Origin: Rhizobiales bacterium 62-17
GTDB taxonomy: Bacteria; Pseudomonadota; Alphaproteobacteria; Rhizobiales; Beijerinckiaceae
Assembly: GCA_001898965.1 (NCBI GenBank)
Contig: MKVW01000005.1
Location: forward strand, 62,001 to 126,000
DNA: 64,000 nucleotides
Direction of reading: 5' to 3'
A program made the translations under genes and the position numbers. Within the stretch, counting starts at the first letter, position 1. Each line of letters starts with the position of its first letter. The notes under the pieces were generated by a model. That model saw nothing but the letters and a program-made list of their open reading frames with translations, was not told where the DNA came from and did not search any database. Positions 37,446-47,368 of the stretch are shown here, piece by piece.

Positions 37446-39425
37446 ATGACTGTTTCAAATGGCGCTATGGCCAACGCGATCCGCGCCTTGGCCATGGATG
37501 CGGTCGAAAAAGCCAAGTCGGGTCATCCAGGGCTGCCCATGGGGGCGGCGGATATTGCCACCGTCCTGTTCACTAAGGTGTTGAAATATGACGCATCCGC
37601 GCCGCGCTGGCCGGATCGCGACCGGTTCGTGCTGTCGGCCGGCCATGGCTCGATGCTGCTCTATTCGCTGCTGTTCCTCACCGGCTATCCCGGTATGTCC
37701 TTGGAGCAGATCAAGAATTTCCGTCAGCTCGACTCGCTGACGCCGGGCCACCCGGAATATGGCCACACGGTCGGCGTCGAGACGACGACCGGGCCGCTCG
37801 GTCAGGGCATCGCCACCGCCGTCGGCATGGCGCTGTCGGAGCGGATGCTGAATGCCGAATTCGGCGATGTCGTCGACCACCACACCTATGTGCTGGCCTC
37901 CGACGGCGACCTGATGGAAGGCATTTCCCAGGAAGCGATCGCGATCGCCGGCCATCTCAAGCTCAGTCGTATGATCGTCCTGTATGACGACAACGGCATT
38001 TCCATCGACGGACCGCTGTCGGTCGCTGACTCGGTCGATCAGATCAAGCGCTTCGAGGCCTGCGGCTGGGCCGCCGAGCGGATCGACGGTCACGATCAGG
38101 CGGCGATCCTGGCAGCCATCGAGCGGGCGCAGAAGTCCGACAAGCCGAGCCTGATCGCCTGCAAGACCACCATCGGTTATGGCGCGCCGACGCGCGCCGG
38201 CACGGCCAAGGCCCATGGCGAAGCACTTGGCGCCAGTGAGATCGAAGGCGCCCGCAAGGCGCTCGGCTGGCCCTATGCCCCCTTCGAAATTCCCGATGAT
38301 CTGCTGGCCGCCTGGCGTCAGGCCGGCAGCCGGGGCGCCGCGCCGCGCGGCGCCTGGGAAAAGCGCCTGGCGGCGCTCGATCCGGCCAAGCGGGCCGAGT
38401 TCGAGCGGCGGATCGCCGGCAAACTGCCGGCCGGCCTGCCGGCGGCGATCGAGGCTTTCAAGCAGAAGGCGGCCGCCGATGCGACGCCGATCGCCACCCG
38501 CAAGGCGGGCGAGGCGGTGGTGGCGGCGCTGGCGCCCGTCGTGCCGGAACTGATCACCGGTTCGGCCGATCTCACCGGCTCCAACAACACCAAGGTGGCG
38601 GCGACGCCGGCGATCAGCCCGGGCAATTATGCCGGCCGCTATATCCATTGGGGCATCCGCGAACATGGCATGGCGGCGGCTTTGAACGGCATGGCGCTGC
38701 ATGGCGGCTTCATTCCGTCGGGCGCGACCTTCCTGGTCTTCACCGATTATTGCCGTCCGGCGCTGCGTCTGGCGGCGCTGATGGGCCTGCGCCATATCGA
38801 GGTGATGACGCATGACTCGATCGGTCTGGGCGAGGACGGCCCGACCCATCAGCCGGTCGAACATCTGGCGGCCCTGCGCGCCATTCCCAATCTGAACGTC
38901 TTCCGCCCGGCCGATCTGACGGAAACGCTCGAATGCTGGCAGGTGGCGCTGGAAAGCGCCCATACGCCTTCCATCCTGGCGTTGACGCGCCAAAACCTGC
39001 CGCAGGTGCGCACCAGCTTCATGCGCGAGAACCTGTGCGCCCGTGGCGCCTATGAGCTGGCCGCCGCCGAAGGCGCCGCGCAGGTCACGATCTTCGCCTC
39101 GGGTTCCGAGGTCGAAATCGCCCTGGAAGGCCGTAAGCTTCTGGCAGAAAAGGGTATTTCGGCGCGGGTCGTGTCGGTTCCCTGCCTTGACCTATTCTTG
39201 GCTCAAGACGCGGACTATATAAAGCGTGTTATCGGCGATGCGCCGGTCAAGGTCGCGGTGGAAGCAGCGATCCGCATGGGTTGGGACGCTCTCATCGGGC
39301 CCGATGGCGTATTCATCGGAATGTCAAGCTTTGGTGCCAGTGCGCCTTATAAGAAACTTTATGAACATTTCGGTATTACCGCCCAAGCCGTCGCGGCCGC
39401 CGCGATCGCCCGCCACAACGGGTAA
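37446..39425 (+). CDS. tkt: Transketolase
   Basis: Transketolase moves two-carbon units between sugar phosphates in the pentose phosphate and Calvin routes, using thiamine diphosphate. The 659-residue protein has the [13 protein letters not shown] substrate loop, the ThDP/Mg2+ motif GDGDLMEG-like ([13 protein letters not shown]), [21 protein letters not shown] with the catalytic Glu, and [14 protein letters not shown]. The start is the ATG at 37446, where similarity begins; an upstream in-frame ATG would add 38 unrelated residues. It is followed 47 bases later by gap. Confidence 0.97.
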   Translation: MTVSNGAMANAIRALAMDAVEKAKSGHPGLPMGAADIATVLFTKVLKYDASAPRWPDRDRFVLSAGHGSMLLYSLLFLTGYPGMSLEQIKNFRQLDSLTPGHPEYGHTVGVETTTGPLGQGIATAVGMALSERMLNAEFGDVVDHHTYVLASDGDLMEGISQEAIAIAGHLKLSRMIVLYDDNGISIDGPLSVADSVDQIKRFEACGWAAERIDGHDQAAILAAIERAQKSDKPSLIACKTTIGYGAPTRAGTAKAHGEALGASEIEGARKALGWPYAPFEIPDDLLAAWRQAGSRGAAPRGAWEKRLAALDPAKRAEFERRIAGKLPAGLPAAIEAFKQKAAADATPIATRKAGEAVVAALAPVVPELITGSADLTGSNNTKVAATPAISPGNYAGRYIHWGIREHGMAAALNGMALHGGFIPSGATFLVFTDYCRPALRLAALMGLRHIEVMTHDSIGLGEDGPTHQPVEHLAALRAIPNLNVFRPADLTETLECWQVALESAHTPSILALTRQNLPQVRTSFMRENLCARGAYELAAAEGAAQVTIFASGSEVEIALEGRKLLAEKGISARVVSVPCLDLFLAQDADYIKRVIGDAPVKVAVEAAIRMGWDALIGPDGVFIGMSSFGASAPYKKLYEHFGITAQAVAAAAIARHNG

Positions 39426-39472
39426 AGCCAGAACCGGGTTTGGGTCATAGCAGAGGATTGGAGAACAACTTC

Positions 39473-40480
39473 ATGGCAGTCAGGGTTTCGATCAACGGGT
39501 TCGGTCGCATCGGCCGTCTCGCCCTTCGCGCGATCATCGAAGCCGATCGGAAAGACATCGAAGTCGTCGCCATCAATGGCACTGCCCCGGTTGAAACCCT
39601 CGTCCATCTGCTGAAATACGATAGCGTCCACGGTCGCTTCCCCGGCCCGATCACTTATACCAAGGACACGATCGACGCCGGCCACGGGCCGATGAAGCTC
39701 ACCATGGAGCGCGATCCCTCGAAACTGCCGCATAAAGACATGGGCATCGACATCGTGCTCGAATGCACCGGCAAGTTCACCAAGAAGTCGACGGCCATCG
39801 CCCATATCGAATCCGGCGCCAAGCGCGTGCTGGTCTCCTCGCCGTGCGACGATGCCGATCTCACCGTGGTCTATGGCGTCAACCACGACAAGCTGACGAA
39901 GAACGACATCATCGTCTCGAACGCCTCGTGCACGACGAACTGTCTGGTGCCTGTCGCCAAGGTGCTGAACGATGCGATTGGCATCCAGCATGGTTTCATG
40001 ACGACGATCCATGCCTATACCGGCGATCAGCCGACCCACGACTCCACTCACAAGGATCTCTATCGCGCCCGCGCCGCGGCGCTGTCGCTCATTCCGACCA
40101 AGACCGGCGCGGCCAAGGCCGTCGGCCTGGTGCTGCCGGAGCTCGCCGGCAAGCTCGATGGCGCCTCGATCCGCGTGCCGACGCCGAATGTCTCGGCGGT
40201 CGATCTGAAATTCACCGCCAAGCGGGCGACCACGAAGGACGAGATCAACGACATCGTCCGCCGAGCCGCTTCGCAGGAGTTGAAGGGCATTCTGGGCTAT
40301 ACGGACGATCCGAACGTCTCCATCGACTTCAATCACGACAGCCATTCGTCGGTTTTCCATACCATGGAGACGAAGGTCATCGACGGAACATTCGTGCGCG
40401 TGCTGAGTTGGTACGACAACGAATGGGGCTTCTCCTGCCGCCTGATTGATACTGCCGTCGCCATGGGTAAGCTGGTCTGA
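39473..40480 (+). CDS. gap: Glyceraldehyde-3-phosphate dehydrogenase, with a GapB-like cofactor site
   Basis: GAPDH interconverts glyceraldehyde-3-phosphate and 1,3-bisphosphoglycerate. The 335-residue protein has NGFGRIGRL, the catalytic Cys153 in SNASCTTNC and the His near 180 in [10 protein letters not shown]. After the second Rossmann strand it reads AINGTAP, where NAD-specific enzymes have an Asp that binds the adenosine ribose hydroxyls (AIND). NADP-using GapB proteins replace that Asp with a small residue. NADP or dual use is therefore likely, which would suit gluconeogenic or reductive direction. The start is the ATG at 39473, just after GGAG. It lies between tkt and pgk. Confidence 0.95.
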   Translation: MAVRVSINGFGRIGRLALRAIIEADRKDIEVVAINGTAPVETLVHLLKYDSVHGRFPGPITYTKDTIDAGHGPMKLTMERDPSKLPHKDMGIDIVLECTGKFTKKSTAIAHIESGAKRVLVSSPCDDADLTVVYGVNHDKLTKNDIIVSNASCTTNCLVPVAKVLNDAIGIQHGFMTTIHAYTGDQPTHDSTHKDLYRARAAALSLIPTKTGAAKAVGLVLPELAGKLDGASIRVPTPNVSAVDLKFTAKRATTKDEINDIVRRAASQELKGILGYTDDPNVSIDFNHDSHSSVFHTMETKVIDGTFVRVLSWYDNEWGFSCRLIDTAVAMGKLV

Positions 40481-40535
40481 TCCGATGCAGAGCGCCGCGC
40501 TGAAATCCGATCACGCAACCGGCCAGGGTTTGACG

Positions 40536-41735
40536 ATGGCGAAATTCCGCACTTTGGATGATGTCGACGTAGCTGGTAAACGCGTGCTGCTGCGCGTCGA
40601 CCTCAACTTGCCCGTCGAAAGCGGCCGCGTCACCGACACGACCCGTCTCGAGCGCATCATCCCGACGATGAAGGACATCATCGGGCGCGGCGGCCGGCTC
40701 ATTCTGCTGTCGCATTTCGGCCGGCCGAAGAACGGTCCGGACGAGGATTGCTCGCTGAAGCCGCTGGCGGCGGCCGTGTCCGAACATCTCGACTGGCCAG
40801 TGTCTTTCGCCTTCGATTGCATCGGTCCCGAGGCGCAGGAAGCGGTGGCGCAGATGAAGGACGGCGACGTCCTGCTTCTGGAGAACACCCGCTTCCATAA
40901 GGGCGAGGAAAAGAACGATCCGCTTTTCGTCGCCGAACTGGCGCGGCTGGGCGACATCTATGTCAACGACGGTTTCTCGGTGGCGCATCGCGCGCATGCC
41001 TCGACCGAAGGATTGGCGCATGTTCTGCCGGCCGTGGCCGGACGCTCCATGCAGGCCGAGCTTGGCGCGCTGACCCATGCGCTGGAAGAGCCGGAGCGGC
41101 CGCTCGCTGCCATCGTCGGCGGCGCCAAGGTGTCGACCAAGCTGGAGCTGCTCGGCAGCCTGATGAAGAAGGTCGAATATCTGATCATCGGCGGCGCGAT
41201 GGCCAATACGTTCTTTGCCGCGCAGGGCAAGAAGATCGGCAAGTCGCTCGTCGAGCGCAACATGATCGAGACGGCCTCGCAGATCCTCGCCAAGGCGCGG
41301 GACGCCAATTGCACGATCGTGCTGCCGCAAGACGTGGTGCTGGCGCACGAGTTCAAGGCGCATGCATCCTCGCGCGTCGCTACCGTCGACGATGTGCATG
41401 ACGATGAAATGATCCTCGACATCGGCCCGGCCTCGATCGAGGCGATCGACAAGCTGTTGTCCGACGTCAAGACACTGGTGTGGAACGGCCCGTTCGGCGC
41501 GTTCGAGATCTCGCCGTTCGATACCGGCACCAATGCGGTGGCGCAGTTCGCCGCCGAGCGGACGGCGGCTGGGGAATTGCTGACGGTGGCCGGCGGTGGC
41601 GATACGGTCGCCGCGTTGAACCAGGCCGGCGTCGGCGATAAGTTCAGCTATATTTCCACGGCGGGCGGCGCGTTCCTCGAATGGCTGGAAGGCAAGAGCC
41701 TGCCCGGCGTCGAAGTTCTGCGCGTCCGTAGCTAA
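40536..41735 (+). CDS. pgk: Phosphoglycerate kinase
   Basis: PGK transfers phosphate between 1,3-bisphosphoglycerate and ADP. The 399-residue protein has [10 protein letters not shown], the substrate-binding HFGRPK, the ATP-binding [12 protein letters not shown] and the C-terminal GGGDTVAAL with the flexible glycine hinge. I took the ATG at 40536 (MAKFRTLDD); an in-frame ATG at 40485 would add 17 residues. It follows gap in the same direction and precedes fba, with a GC-rich hairpin at 41752-41771 in between. Confidence 0.97.
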   Translation: MAKFRTLDDVDVAGKRVLLRVDLNLPVESGRVTDTTRLERIIPTMKDIIGRGGRLILLSHFGRPKNGPDEDCSLKPLAAAVSEHLDWPVSFAFDCIGPEAQEAVAQMKDGDVLLLENTRFHKGEEKNDPLFVAELARLGDIYVNDGFSVAHRAHASTEGLAHVLPAVAGRSMQAELGALTHALEEPERPLAAIVGGAKVSTKLELLGSLMKKVEYLIIGGAMANTFFAAQGKKIGKSLVERNMIETASQILAKARDANCTIVLPQDVVLAHEFKAHASSRVATVDDVHDDEMILDIGPASIEAIDKLLSDVKTLVWNGPFGAFEISPFDTGTNAVAQFAAERTAAGELLTVAGGGDTVAALNQAGVGDKFSYISTAGGAFLEWLEGKSLPGVEVLRVRS

Positions 41736-41751
41736 ATCGCAGTTTGTTCTC

Positions 41752-41771
41752 GGCGCGTCGTGGGACGCGCC
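41752..41771 (+). other. Hairpin between pgk and fba
   Basis: A perfect 8-bp GC-rich stem GGCGCGTC-GTGG-GACGCGCC has no following T-run. It may be an mRNA processing or stability hairpin that lets pgk and fba levels differ, or a weak terminator. Confidence 0.45.
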
Positions 41772-41792
41772 TTCGTCACTTGGAGCGTTTCC

Positions 41793-42857
41793 ATGGCCCG
41801 CATCACCCTCAGGCAGCTTCTCGATCACGCCGCCGAACATGACTATGGCGTGCCGGCATTCAACATCAACAATATGGAGCAGGCGCTGGCGATCATGACG
41901 GCGGCCGACAAGGTCGATGCGCCGGTCATCATCCAGGCGTCGCGCGGCGCGCGCGCCTATGCCAACGACATCATGCTGCGCCATATGATGGATGCGGTCG
42001 TCGAAATGTATCCGCACATTCCTGTCTGCGTGCACCTCGATCACGGCAACGAGCCGGCGACCTGCGTGACCGCGATTCAAGCGGGCTTCACATCGGTGAT
42101 GATGGACGGCTCGCTGAAGGCCGACGGCAAGACGCCAGCCGATTGGGACTACAACGTCGGCGTCACCAACAAGGTCGTCGAGATGGCGCATCTGGGCGGC
42201 ATTTCGGTGGAAGGCGAATTGGGCGTGCTCGGCTCGCTGGAAACCGGCATGGGCGAGAAGGAAGACGGCCACGGCGCGGAAGGCCAGCTGTCGCACGACC
42301 AGCTTCTGACCAATCCGGACGAAGCGGTGAAATTCGTCAAGGAGACGAAGGTCGATGCGCTCGCCATCGCCATGGGCACGTCACACGGCGCCTATAAATT
42401 CTCGCGCAAGCCCGACGGTGCGGTGTTGGCGATGAATGTCATTGAAGAAATCCATCGCAGGATGCCGCATGTGCATATGGTGATGCACGGCTCCTCGTCG
42501 GTGCCGCAGGATCTGCAGGACATCATCAACCAGTACGGCGGAAAGATGCCGCAGACCTGGGGCGTACCGGTGGAAGAGATTCAGCGCGGCATCAAGAACG
42601 GAGTGCGCAAGATCAACATCGACACCGACAATCGCATGGCGATCACCGGACAGATCCGCAAGATTCTCGCCGAGCATCCGGGCGAGTTCGATCCGCGCAA
42701 ATATCTGAAGCCGGCGCTCGATGCGATGACCAAGTTGTGCAAGGATCGGCTGGAACAGTTCAACACGGCGGGCAAGGCTGCCAAGCTAAAGCCACTCCCC
42801 GTGTCGGTGATGGCGAAGCGTTATGCTTCGGGAGAGTTGAACCCAAAGTTTACCTGA
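41793..42857 (+). CDS. fba: Fructose-bisphosphate aldolase, class II
   Basis: Class II aldolase cleaves or forms fructose-1,6-bisphosphate using Zn2+. The 354-residue protein has the metal-binding VHLDHGN motif, [15 protein letters not shown], and MHGSSSVP, with NIDTDNRMA near the end as in the Calvin-type (CbbA) subgroup. The start is the ATG at 41793. It ends the tkt-gap-pgk-fba block, which can serve gluconeogenesis or carbon fixation; no RuBisCO or phosphoribulokinase gene is in the window. Confidence 0.96.
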   Translation: MARITLRQLLDHAAEHDYGVPAFNINNMEQALAIMTAADKVDAPVIIQASRGARAYANDIMLRHMMDAVVEMYPHIPVCVHLDHGNEPATCVTAIQAGFTSVMMDGSLKADGKTPADWDYNVGVTNKVVEMAHLGGISVEGELGVLGSLETGMGEKEDGHGAEGQLSHDQLLTNPDEAVKFVKETKVDALAIAMGTSHGAYKFSRKPDGAVLAMNVIEEIHRRMPHVHMVMHGSSSVPQDLQDIINQYGGKMPQTWGVPVEEIQRGIKNGVRKINIDTDNRMAITGQIRKILAEHPGEFDPRKYLKPALDAMTKLCKDRLEQFNTAGKAAKLKPLPVSVMAKRYASGELNPKFT

Positions 42858-42901
42858 CACCAAACTGACAAACTGCTGTTTTTAGTGCCGTATTTTTGAT
42901 A

Positions 42902-42929
42902 TTGGCGCGGACAGTTACTACAGTATAAT
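42902..42929 (+). promoter_or_regulatory. Promoter of the MarR-family gene
   Basis: TTGGCG (42902-42907), a 16-base spacer and a consensus TATAAT (42924-42929) stand 59 bases before the ATG at 42988. The sequence around the -10 (CAGTTA...TTTACTG) has partial dyad symmetry, a possible autoregulatory MarR site. Confidence 0.55.
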
Positions 42930-42987
42930 TTACTGGTTCGGGCACAGACTCGATCGTATGGAAATTGTTTTTTGGTGAGGGTTAGGC

Positions 42988-43434
42988 ATGGATGTTTTGA
43001 ATACGCCAGCGCTCAGCCGCGAGGACTACGAGAAACTGGCACGCTTCCGTCACGCGCTGCGTCAATTCACGGCGTTTAGCGATGCGATGTTGGAGCGCTC
43101 CAATCTGGGGCCGCGTCGGTATCAGGCGATGCTGGCGATCAAGGCCCGTCGTGACGAAGAGCCGATCAGCGTCGGCGAATTGGCGCGTTTGCTGCTGATC
43201 CGCCCCAACACCGCCGCCGAATTGGTGAACCGGTTGGAAAACGCCAAGCTGATTGAGCGCGTGAAAGATCCGAAGGATCGTCGTCGCGCGCTGCTGGCGC
43301 TTACCGATCATGGCGCACGCAAGTTGGCCGAGGTCGCGCATTTCCATTTCGAAAAGCTTGAGGAAAGCCGCGCGGCTTTCGTTGGGCTGTTCGATGGCGC
43401 CGCTGAAATTGAAGCGCGGACACCGGCTGAATAA
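42988..43434 (+). CDS. MarR-family transcriptional regulator
   Basis: The 148-residue protein has the MarR winged helix: ISVGELARLLLIRPNTAAELVNRLENAKLIERVKD, then the wing DRRRALLALTDHGARKLAEV with the conserved Asp-Arg-Arg. MarR proteins bind DNA as dimers and usually respond to small ligands, often aromatic acids. It has its own promoter with a consensus -10. The target is not evident; the downstream gene (ThiE-like) is 239 bases away past a repeat element, and fba is upstream. Confidence 0.92.
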   Translation: MDVLNTPALSREDYEKLARFRHALRQFTAFSDAMLERSNLGPRRYQAMLAIKARRDEEPISVGELARLLLIRPNTAAELVNRLENAKLIERVKDPKDRRRALLALTDHGARKLAEVAHFHFEKLEESRAAFVGLFDGAAEIEARTPAE

Positions 43435-43490
43435 GCAGCCGGGTTCCCATTGGCGCGGCGCCTGGTTCTAGGCGCGCGCCCCGTTTGCGC

Positions 43491-43572
43491 GCATGTTCTT
43501 GACGCGAACCGGTGTCTGGTTCGCTCGACATGCTGCGGGGCGAAAATTGCGGTTCCATCGAAACGCAATTTT
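43491..43572. repeat. Compound intergenic repeat, copy C
   Basis: First hairpin: GCATGT (43491-43496) with ACATGC (43528-43533), enclosing GCGAACC (43504-43510) with GGTTCGC (43518-43524). Second hairpin: AAAATTGCG (43543-43551) with CGCAATTTT (43564-43572). The first part aligns with the reverse complement of copy B at 31524-31580; the second resembles the AATGCGTTTC palindromes at 8940 and 24329. Confidence 0.75.
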
Positions 43573-43673
43573 GCCATCTGTCTCTGTTTTGACGTGTCTT
43601 TAGGGCCGTTTGACCTCGTCAGACGGCAAAATGCTATGGCTCGTCCTGTGCAGTGTGATATCCGGTGGTTCTT

Positions 43674-44327
43674 ATGTCCGAGCCAAGCGAGCCGACTGGG
43701 CTTTATCTGTTGACGCCGCGGCAGCCTGCTGCCGGCACGCTCAATTCCCTTCTCGCTGCCGCGCTCGCCGGCGGCGGCATTGCCTGCGTCTGCGTTGACG
43801 GCGGCGAATCCCAGGATCTCCAACAGGCGATCGCCACCTGCCAGGCGGCGGGTGCGGCGGCGCTGTTGCGCGATCCGGCGAGGGCTGGCGGCCAGGAGGT
43901 CGATGGCGTTCATCTTGATCATTCAGACGAAGACGACGATCAGGCCTTGTTCGATCACGTGCGCCAGGCGCGCGTCGCGCAAGATCGCGCCGGCGGCATT
44001 GTCGGTGTCGGCGGCCTGCGCACGCGCCATCAGGCGATGAATGCGGGGGAACTCGATGTCGACTATGTGATGTTCGGCGAGCCGGATGCGGCCGACACTT
44101 TGCCCTCCGCCGATGCGGTTTTGGAGCGGGTGCGCTGGTGGGCGGAAATCTTCACGGTGCCTTGTGTGGCCTATGCGAGATCGCTGGAGGATGTCGGTCC
44201 GCTCGTCGAGGCGGGCGCCGATTTCATCGCGCTGCGCGAAGCCGTTTGGAGCGATCAGCGTGGATCGCGTGCGGCCATCGATGAGGTTTTGGCGATGATG
44301 ACGGCGCGTGCCGCGGAGGTGTCGTGA
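43674..44327 (+). CDS. ThiE/TenI-like TIM-barrel protein, probably degenerate
   Basis: The 217-residue protein has the overall layout of thiamine-phosphate synthase (GLYLLTP start, VDGVHLDH, GADFIALREAV end). However, the VDGVHLGQ, STHT and GP-x-TK phosphate and pyrimidine motifs are replaced by DGVHLDHSDEDDD, VGGLRTRH and FGEPDAAD. Loss of the key residues suggests it does not make thiamine phosphate; a TenI-like or unrelated role is possible. It is followed by the Sel1-repeat gene, whose GTG overlaps this stop. No other thiamine gene is near. Confidence 0.72.
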   Translation: MSEPSEPTGLYLLTPRQPAAGTLNSLLAAALAGGGIACVCVDGGESQDLQQAIATCQAAGAAALLRDPARAGGQEVDGVHLDHSDEDDDQALFDHVRQARVAQDRAGGIVGVGGLRTRHQAMNAGELDVDYVMFGEPDAADTLPSADAVLERVRWWAEIFTVPCVAYARSLEDVGPLVEAGADFIALREAVWSDQRGSRAAIDEVLAMMTARAAEVS

Positions 44328-45343
44328 CCGTGCGCATTTTGCCGATCCTCTTTCTCCTGACGGCGGTTCCGGCTCTGGCCGTGGCGCAAGAAAAGCCCGC
44401 GCCACCGAGGTCCTTCGATCCGCCCTTCGACAGTTCCACGCGTCGGATGACGATGCCGGATCCGACGAAACTGCCGACCTCGGGGCCAGTGCCGGACGAG
44501 CCCTACATCAAAGTGCCGGTCGATCTGGCTTTCGGCGCCTATCAGCGCGGTCTCTACGTAACGGCCATGCAGGAGGCCATGAACCGGCTGAAGACCAATT
44601 CCGATGATGCGCCCGCGATGGCCCTGATCGGCGAACTCTATCGCGACGGCTTGTCGGTGAAGCAGAGCCAGGAAGAGGCCAACAAATGGTATCGCCTGGC
44701 GGCGGATCGCGGCGACGCGGCGGCGCAATTTTCGCTCGGGCTCGCCTATCTCGAGGGGCGCGGCGTCAAGGCCGATCCGAAAGAGGCCCGCGCTTTGTTC
44801 GAGAAGGCCGCGGAGAAGAACCAGCCGTCGGCGCTCTACAATCTCGCCGTCATGGAAATTCAAGGCGACATCCAGGATTTCCGCAAGGCGGCGGACCTGT
44901 TCCGCCGCTCGATGGATGCCGGCAATGTCGAGGCGACCTATGCGCTCGCCATGCTCTACAAGGACGGTTCCGGCGTGCCGCAGGATCGCGCCATGGCGAC
45001 GCAATTGATGCGCAAAGCTGCCGACGGAAAGCTGGTCCCGGCCATGGTCGATTATGCCATCGCCCGGTTCAACGGCACGGGCACAGAGAAGAACGAGGAG
45101 GAGGCGGCCAAATATTTCATCCGGGCCGCTTCGCTCAACAATCCGATCGCCCAAAACCGGTTGGCCCGGCTCTATGTGGTGGGGCGCGGCGTCAAGGCCG
45201 ATCTGGTCGAGGCGATGAAATGGCACGTGCTCGCCCGGGCCAATGGCCTCCCGGACGAATGGCTCGAGGAAAAGCTTCGCACCCTGTCCCAGGGCCAGAA
45301 AACGGCGGTCGAAGAGGCGATTCAGCGCTTTCTCGGCAAATGA
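44324..45343 (+). CDS. Secreted Sel1-repeat (TPR-like) protein
   Basis: The 339-residue protein has a signal peptide (about 1-20, PALAVA/Q) and then a run of Sel1-type repeats from about residue 95 to 320 (NKWYRLAADRGDAAAQFSLGLAYLEGRGV, and repeated AMLYKDGSGVPQD and RLARLYVVGRGVKAD). Such repeats make protein-protein scaffolds, often in the periplasm and sometimes acting on envelope proteins. The GTG start overlaps the previous stop (GTGA), with GGAGG four bases upstream. A GTG two codons later is an alternative. The partner is unknown. Confidence 0.88.
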   Translation: MTVRILPILFLLTAVPALAVAQEKPAPPRSFDPPFDSSTRRMTMPDPTKLPTSGPVPDEPYIKVPVDLAFGAYQRGLYVTAMQEAMNRLKTNSDDAPAMALIGELYRDGLSVKQSQEEANKWYRLAADRGDAAAQFSLGLAYLEGRGVKADPKEARALFEKAAEKNQPSALYNLAVMEIQGDIQDFRKAADLFRRSMDAGNVEATYALAMLYKDGSGVPQDRAMATQLMRKAADGKLVPAMVDYAIARFNGTGTEKNEEEAAKYFIRAASLNNPIAQNRLARLYVVGRGVKADLVEAMKWHVLARANGLPDEWLEEKLRTLSQGQKTAVEEAIQRFLGK

Positions 45344-45452
45344 CTTGACCTGCCCGCATCGGGCGGGCAGACATCCCGGTTCCAGCCTTTGGGCCGGACG
45401 TGGCCATGGGCCCAATTCCCTGCAACTCCCTCCTGACCGGCATTTTCTCGCT

Positions 45453-46244
45453 ATGATCCGCTCCGCCCTGATGAATGTGATGACCGCCGCCGCCGTGAAA
45501 GCCGGCCGTGGCCTCAAGCGCGATTTTGGCGAGGTCGAGAACCTGCAGGTGTCGATCAAGGGACCGGGCGATTTCGTCTCCGCCGCCGACCGCAAGGCCG
45601 AAAGGGTGCTGCGCGACGAGCTGGCCAAGGCCCGGCCGGGCTATAGTTTCCTGATGGAGGAATCCGGCGAGATCGTCGGCAGCGACACCACCCATCGCTG
45701 GATCATCGATCCGCTCGACGGCACCACCAATTTCCTGCACGGCCTGCCGGTTTTCGCCATTTCCCTGGCGTTGGAGCGCGAGGGCCAGTTGGTGGCGGGT
45801 CTCGTCTACAATCCGATCACCGACGACATGTTCGTCGCCGAAAAGGGCCAGGGCTCCTGGCACAACAACCGCCGCCTGCGGGTCGCCGCCCGGTCCGACA
45901 TTTCCGAGGCCCTGATGGGCACCGGCGTGCCGCATCTCGGCAAGGCGTCGGCGCATCCGAAGTTCAAGGCGGAACTGTCGTCGGTCATGGCGCGGGTGCA
46001 CAATATCCGCCGGATGGGCGCCGCGGCGCTCGACCTCGCCTTCGTCGCCGCGGGCAGGCTCGATGGGTTCTGGGAGCGCAGCTTGCAGCCGTGGGACATG
46101 GCGGCCGGCATCGTTCTGGTGCGCGAAGCCGGTGGTTTCGTCTCCGATGCGGACGGCGGCAACGACATGCTGGACAAGGGGTCGGTCTGCGCCGGCAACG
46201 AAACCATGCAACGGCAGCTCGTCGCCTTGATCAATCGCGCCTGA
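45453..46244 (+). CDS. suhB: Inositol monophosphatase-family phosphatase
   Basis: The 263-residue protein has the complete Li+-sensitive phosphatase signature: EESGE, the metal-binding WIIDPLDGTTNF, and PWDMAAGIVLVREAGG. SuhB-type proteins dephosphorylate inositol-1-phosphate and in E. coli also help rRNA transcription antitermination. The start is the ATG at 45453; a longer frame upstream overlaps the Sel1 gene and has no similarity. The exact substrate (myo-inositol-1-phosphate, histidinol phosphate or other) cannot be decided, but the gene lacks histidine-pathway neighbours. Confidence 0.93.
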   Translation: MIRSALMNVMTAAAVKAGRGLKRDFGEVENLQVSIKGPGDFVSAADRKAERVLRDELAKARPGYSFLMEESGEIVGSDTTHRWIIDPLDGTTNFLHGLPVFAISLALEREGQLVAGLVYNPITDDMFVAEKGQGSWHNNRRLRVAARSDISEALMGTGVPHLGKASAHPKFKAELSSVMARVHNIRRMGAAALDLAFVAAGRLDGFWERSLQPWDMAAGIVLVREAGGFVSDADGGNDMLDKGSVCAGNETMQRQLVALINRA

Positions 46245-46423
46245 ACTGCCTGAAATTCTGGCGCAATTTCGCCATTACGACACAAACTGATGCTCTATCC
46301 GTGTCCCGGACTTGATCGGGGGCGGTTTCTGACGTTCTCTGACATGTCTGTCGAGGCGCCACGCGATTCTTCGTCGCGATCCCCTTAAGCGCCCACAACG
46401 CTTCGTCCGGAGGATGGAGATTT

Positions 46424-47368
46424 ATGGCGAGCGAGAACGACACGCGTAAACTATCCGCACCCAGCATCTATCTGCTGCGCATGATCGTTTTCCTGGCGCT
46501 GGTCGGCTTCGTCGTCCTCATTCTCTATCGCCAGATTCAGACCGCCTTCTTCGCCAATCCGGGCCTTAACGCGCTGATCCTCGGCGTGCTGGCCATCGGC
46601 ATCATCCTGGCGATCCGCCAGGCCTGGCGGCTGCGGCGCGAGGTGCGCTGGGTCAATGCCTATCAGGCCGGCCAGGCCGCGCAGGCGCGCCCGCCGGTGT
46701 TGCTTGCGCCGATGGCGAAAATGATCGGCGACAAGGATCACGCCACGCCGATCACCACGCAGATGCTGCGCGTCATTCTCGATTCCGTCGGCGCGCGTCT
46801 CGATGAATCGCGTGAGATCGCCCGTTATCTTACGGGTCTCTTGGTGTTCCTGGGTCTGCTCGGCACGTTCTGGGGCCTGCTCGAAACGGTCGGCTCGATC
46901 AGCAATGTCATCAAGTCGATGCAGGGCGGTAGTGACGCGGCGTTGATGTTCGACGAATTGAAGAACGGTCTGTCGGCGCCGATCGCCGGCATGTCGATCT
47001 CCTTCACCTCGTCGCTGTTCGGCCTCGCCGGTTCGCTGATCCTGGGCTTCCTCGATCTGCAAGCGGGCCAGGCGCAAAACCGCTTCTACACGGAGCTGGA
47101 AGATTTTCTGTCGACCGGCGCCGGCGATGCGGCCCTGGCGGGCCTGCCGCCGGATCTGGCGGCGGCGCTCGCCAAGCTGGGTGATCCCGCCGGTTCGCGT
47201 GCCGCCACCGCCGCCATGGCCAATCTGGCCGAGGGCATTCAGGGGCTCGTCAAACATATGCGCGGCGAGCAGCAGATGATCCGCGATTGGGTCGAGGCGC
47301 AGGCCGAACAGCAGCGCGAGGTCAAGAAACTGCTCGAACGGCTGACGTCGGAGCCGGAGCGACACTGA
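46424..47368 (+). CDS. MotA/TolQ/ExbB-type proton-channel protein
   Basis: The 314-residue protein has four membrane helices at about 19-36, 48-66, 137-157 and 184-212; the last pair carries the family core LGLLGTFWGLLETV and SAPIAGMSISFTSSLFGLAGS. A cytoplasmic C-terminal tail with an amphipathic, probably coiled, end (about 260-310) follows. These proteins form the ring around a MotB/ExbD-type subunit and pass protons to do mechanical work. The next gene, overlapping by one base (TGATGG), is the OmpA/MotB-type partner. It is not a flagellar stator by context: there is no flagellar gene nearby. Confidence 0.88.
   Translation: MASENDTRKLSAPSIYLLRMIVFLALVGFVVLILYRQIQTAFFANPGLNALILGVLAIGIILAIRQAWRLRREVRWVNAYQAGQAAQARPPVLLAPMAKMIGDKDHATPITTQMLRVILDSVGARLDESREIARYLTGLLVFLGLLGTFWGLLETVGSISNVIKSMQGGSDAALMFDELKNGLSAPIAGMSISFTSSLFGLAGSLILGFLDLQAGQAQNRFYTELEDFLSTGAGDAALAGLPPDLAAALAKLGDPAGSRAATAAMANLAEGIQGLVKHMRGEQQMIRDWVEAQAEQQREVKKLLERLTSEPERH

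Noticed and set aside
37446..42857. A complete Calvin-cycle operon
   Set aside because: tkt, gap, pgk and fba are present, but no RuBisCO, phosphoribulokinase or CbbR gene is in the window, so carbon fixation cannot be claimed.
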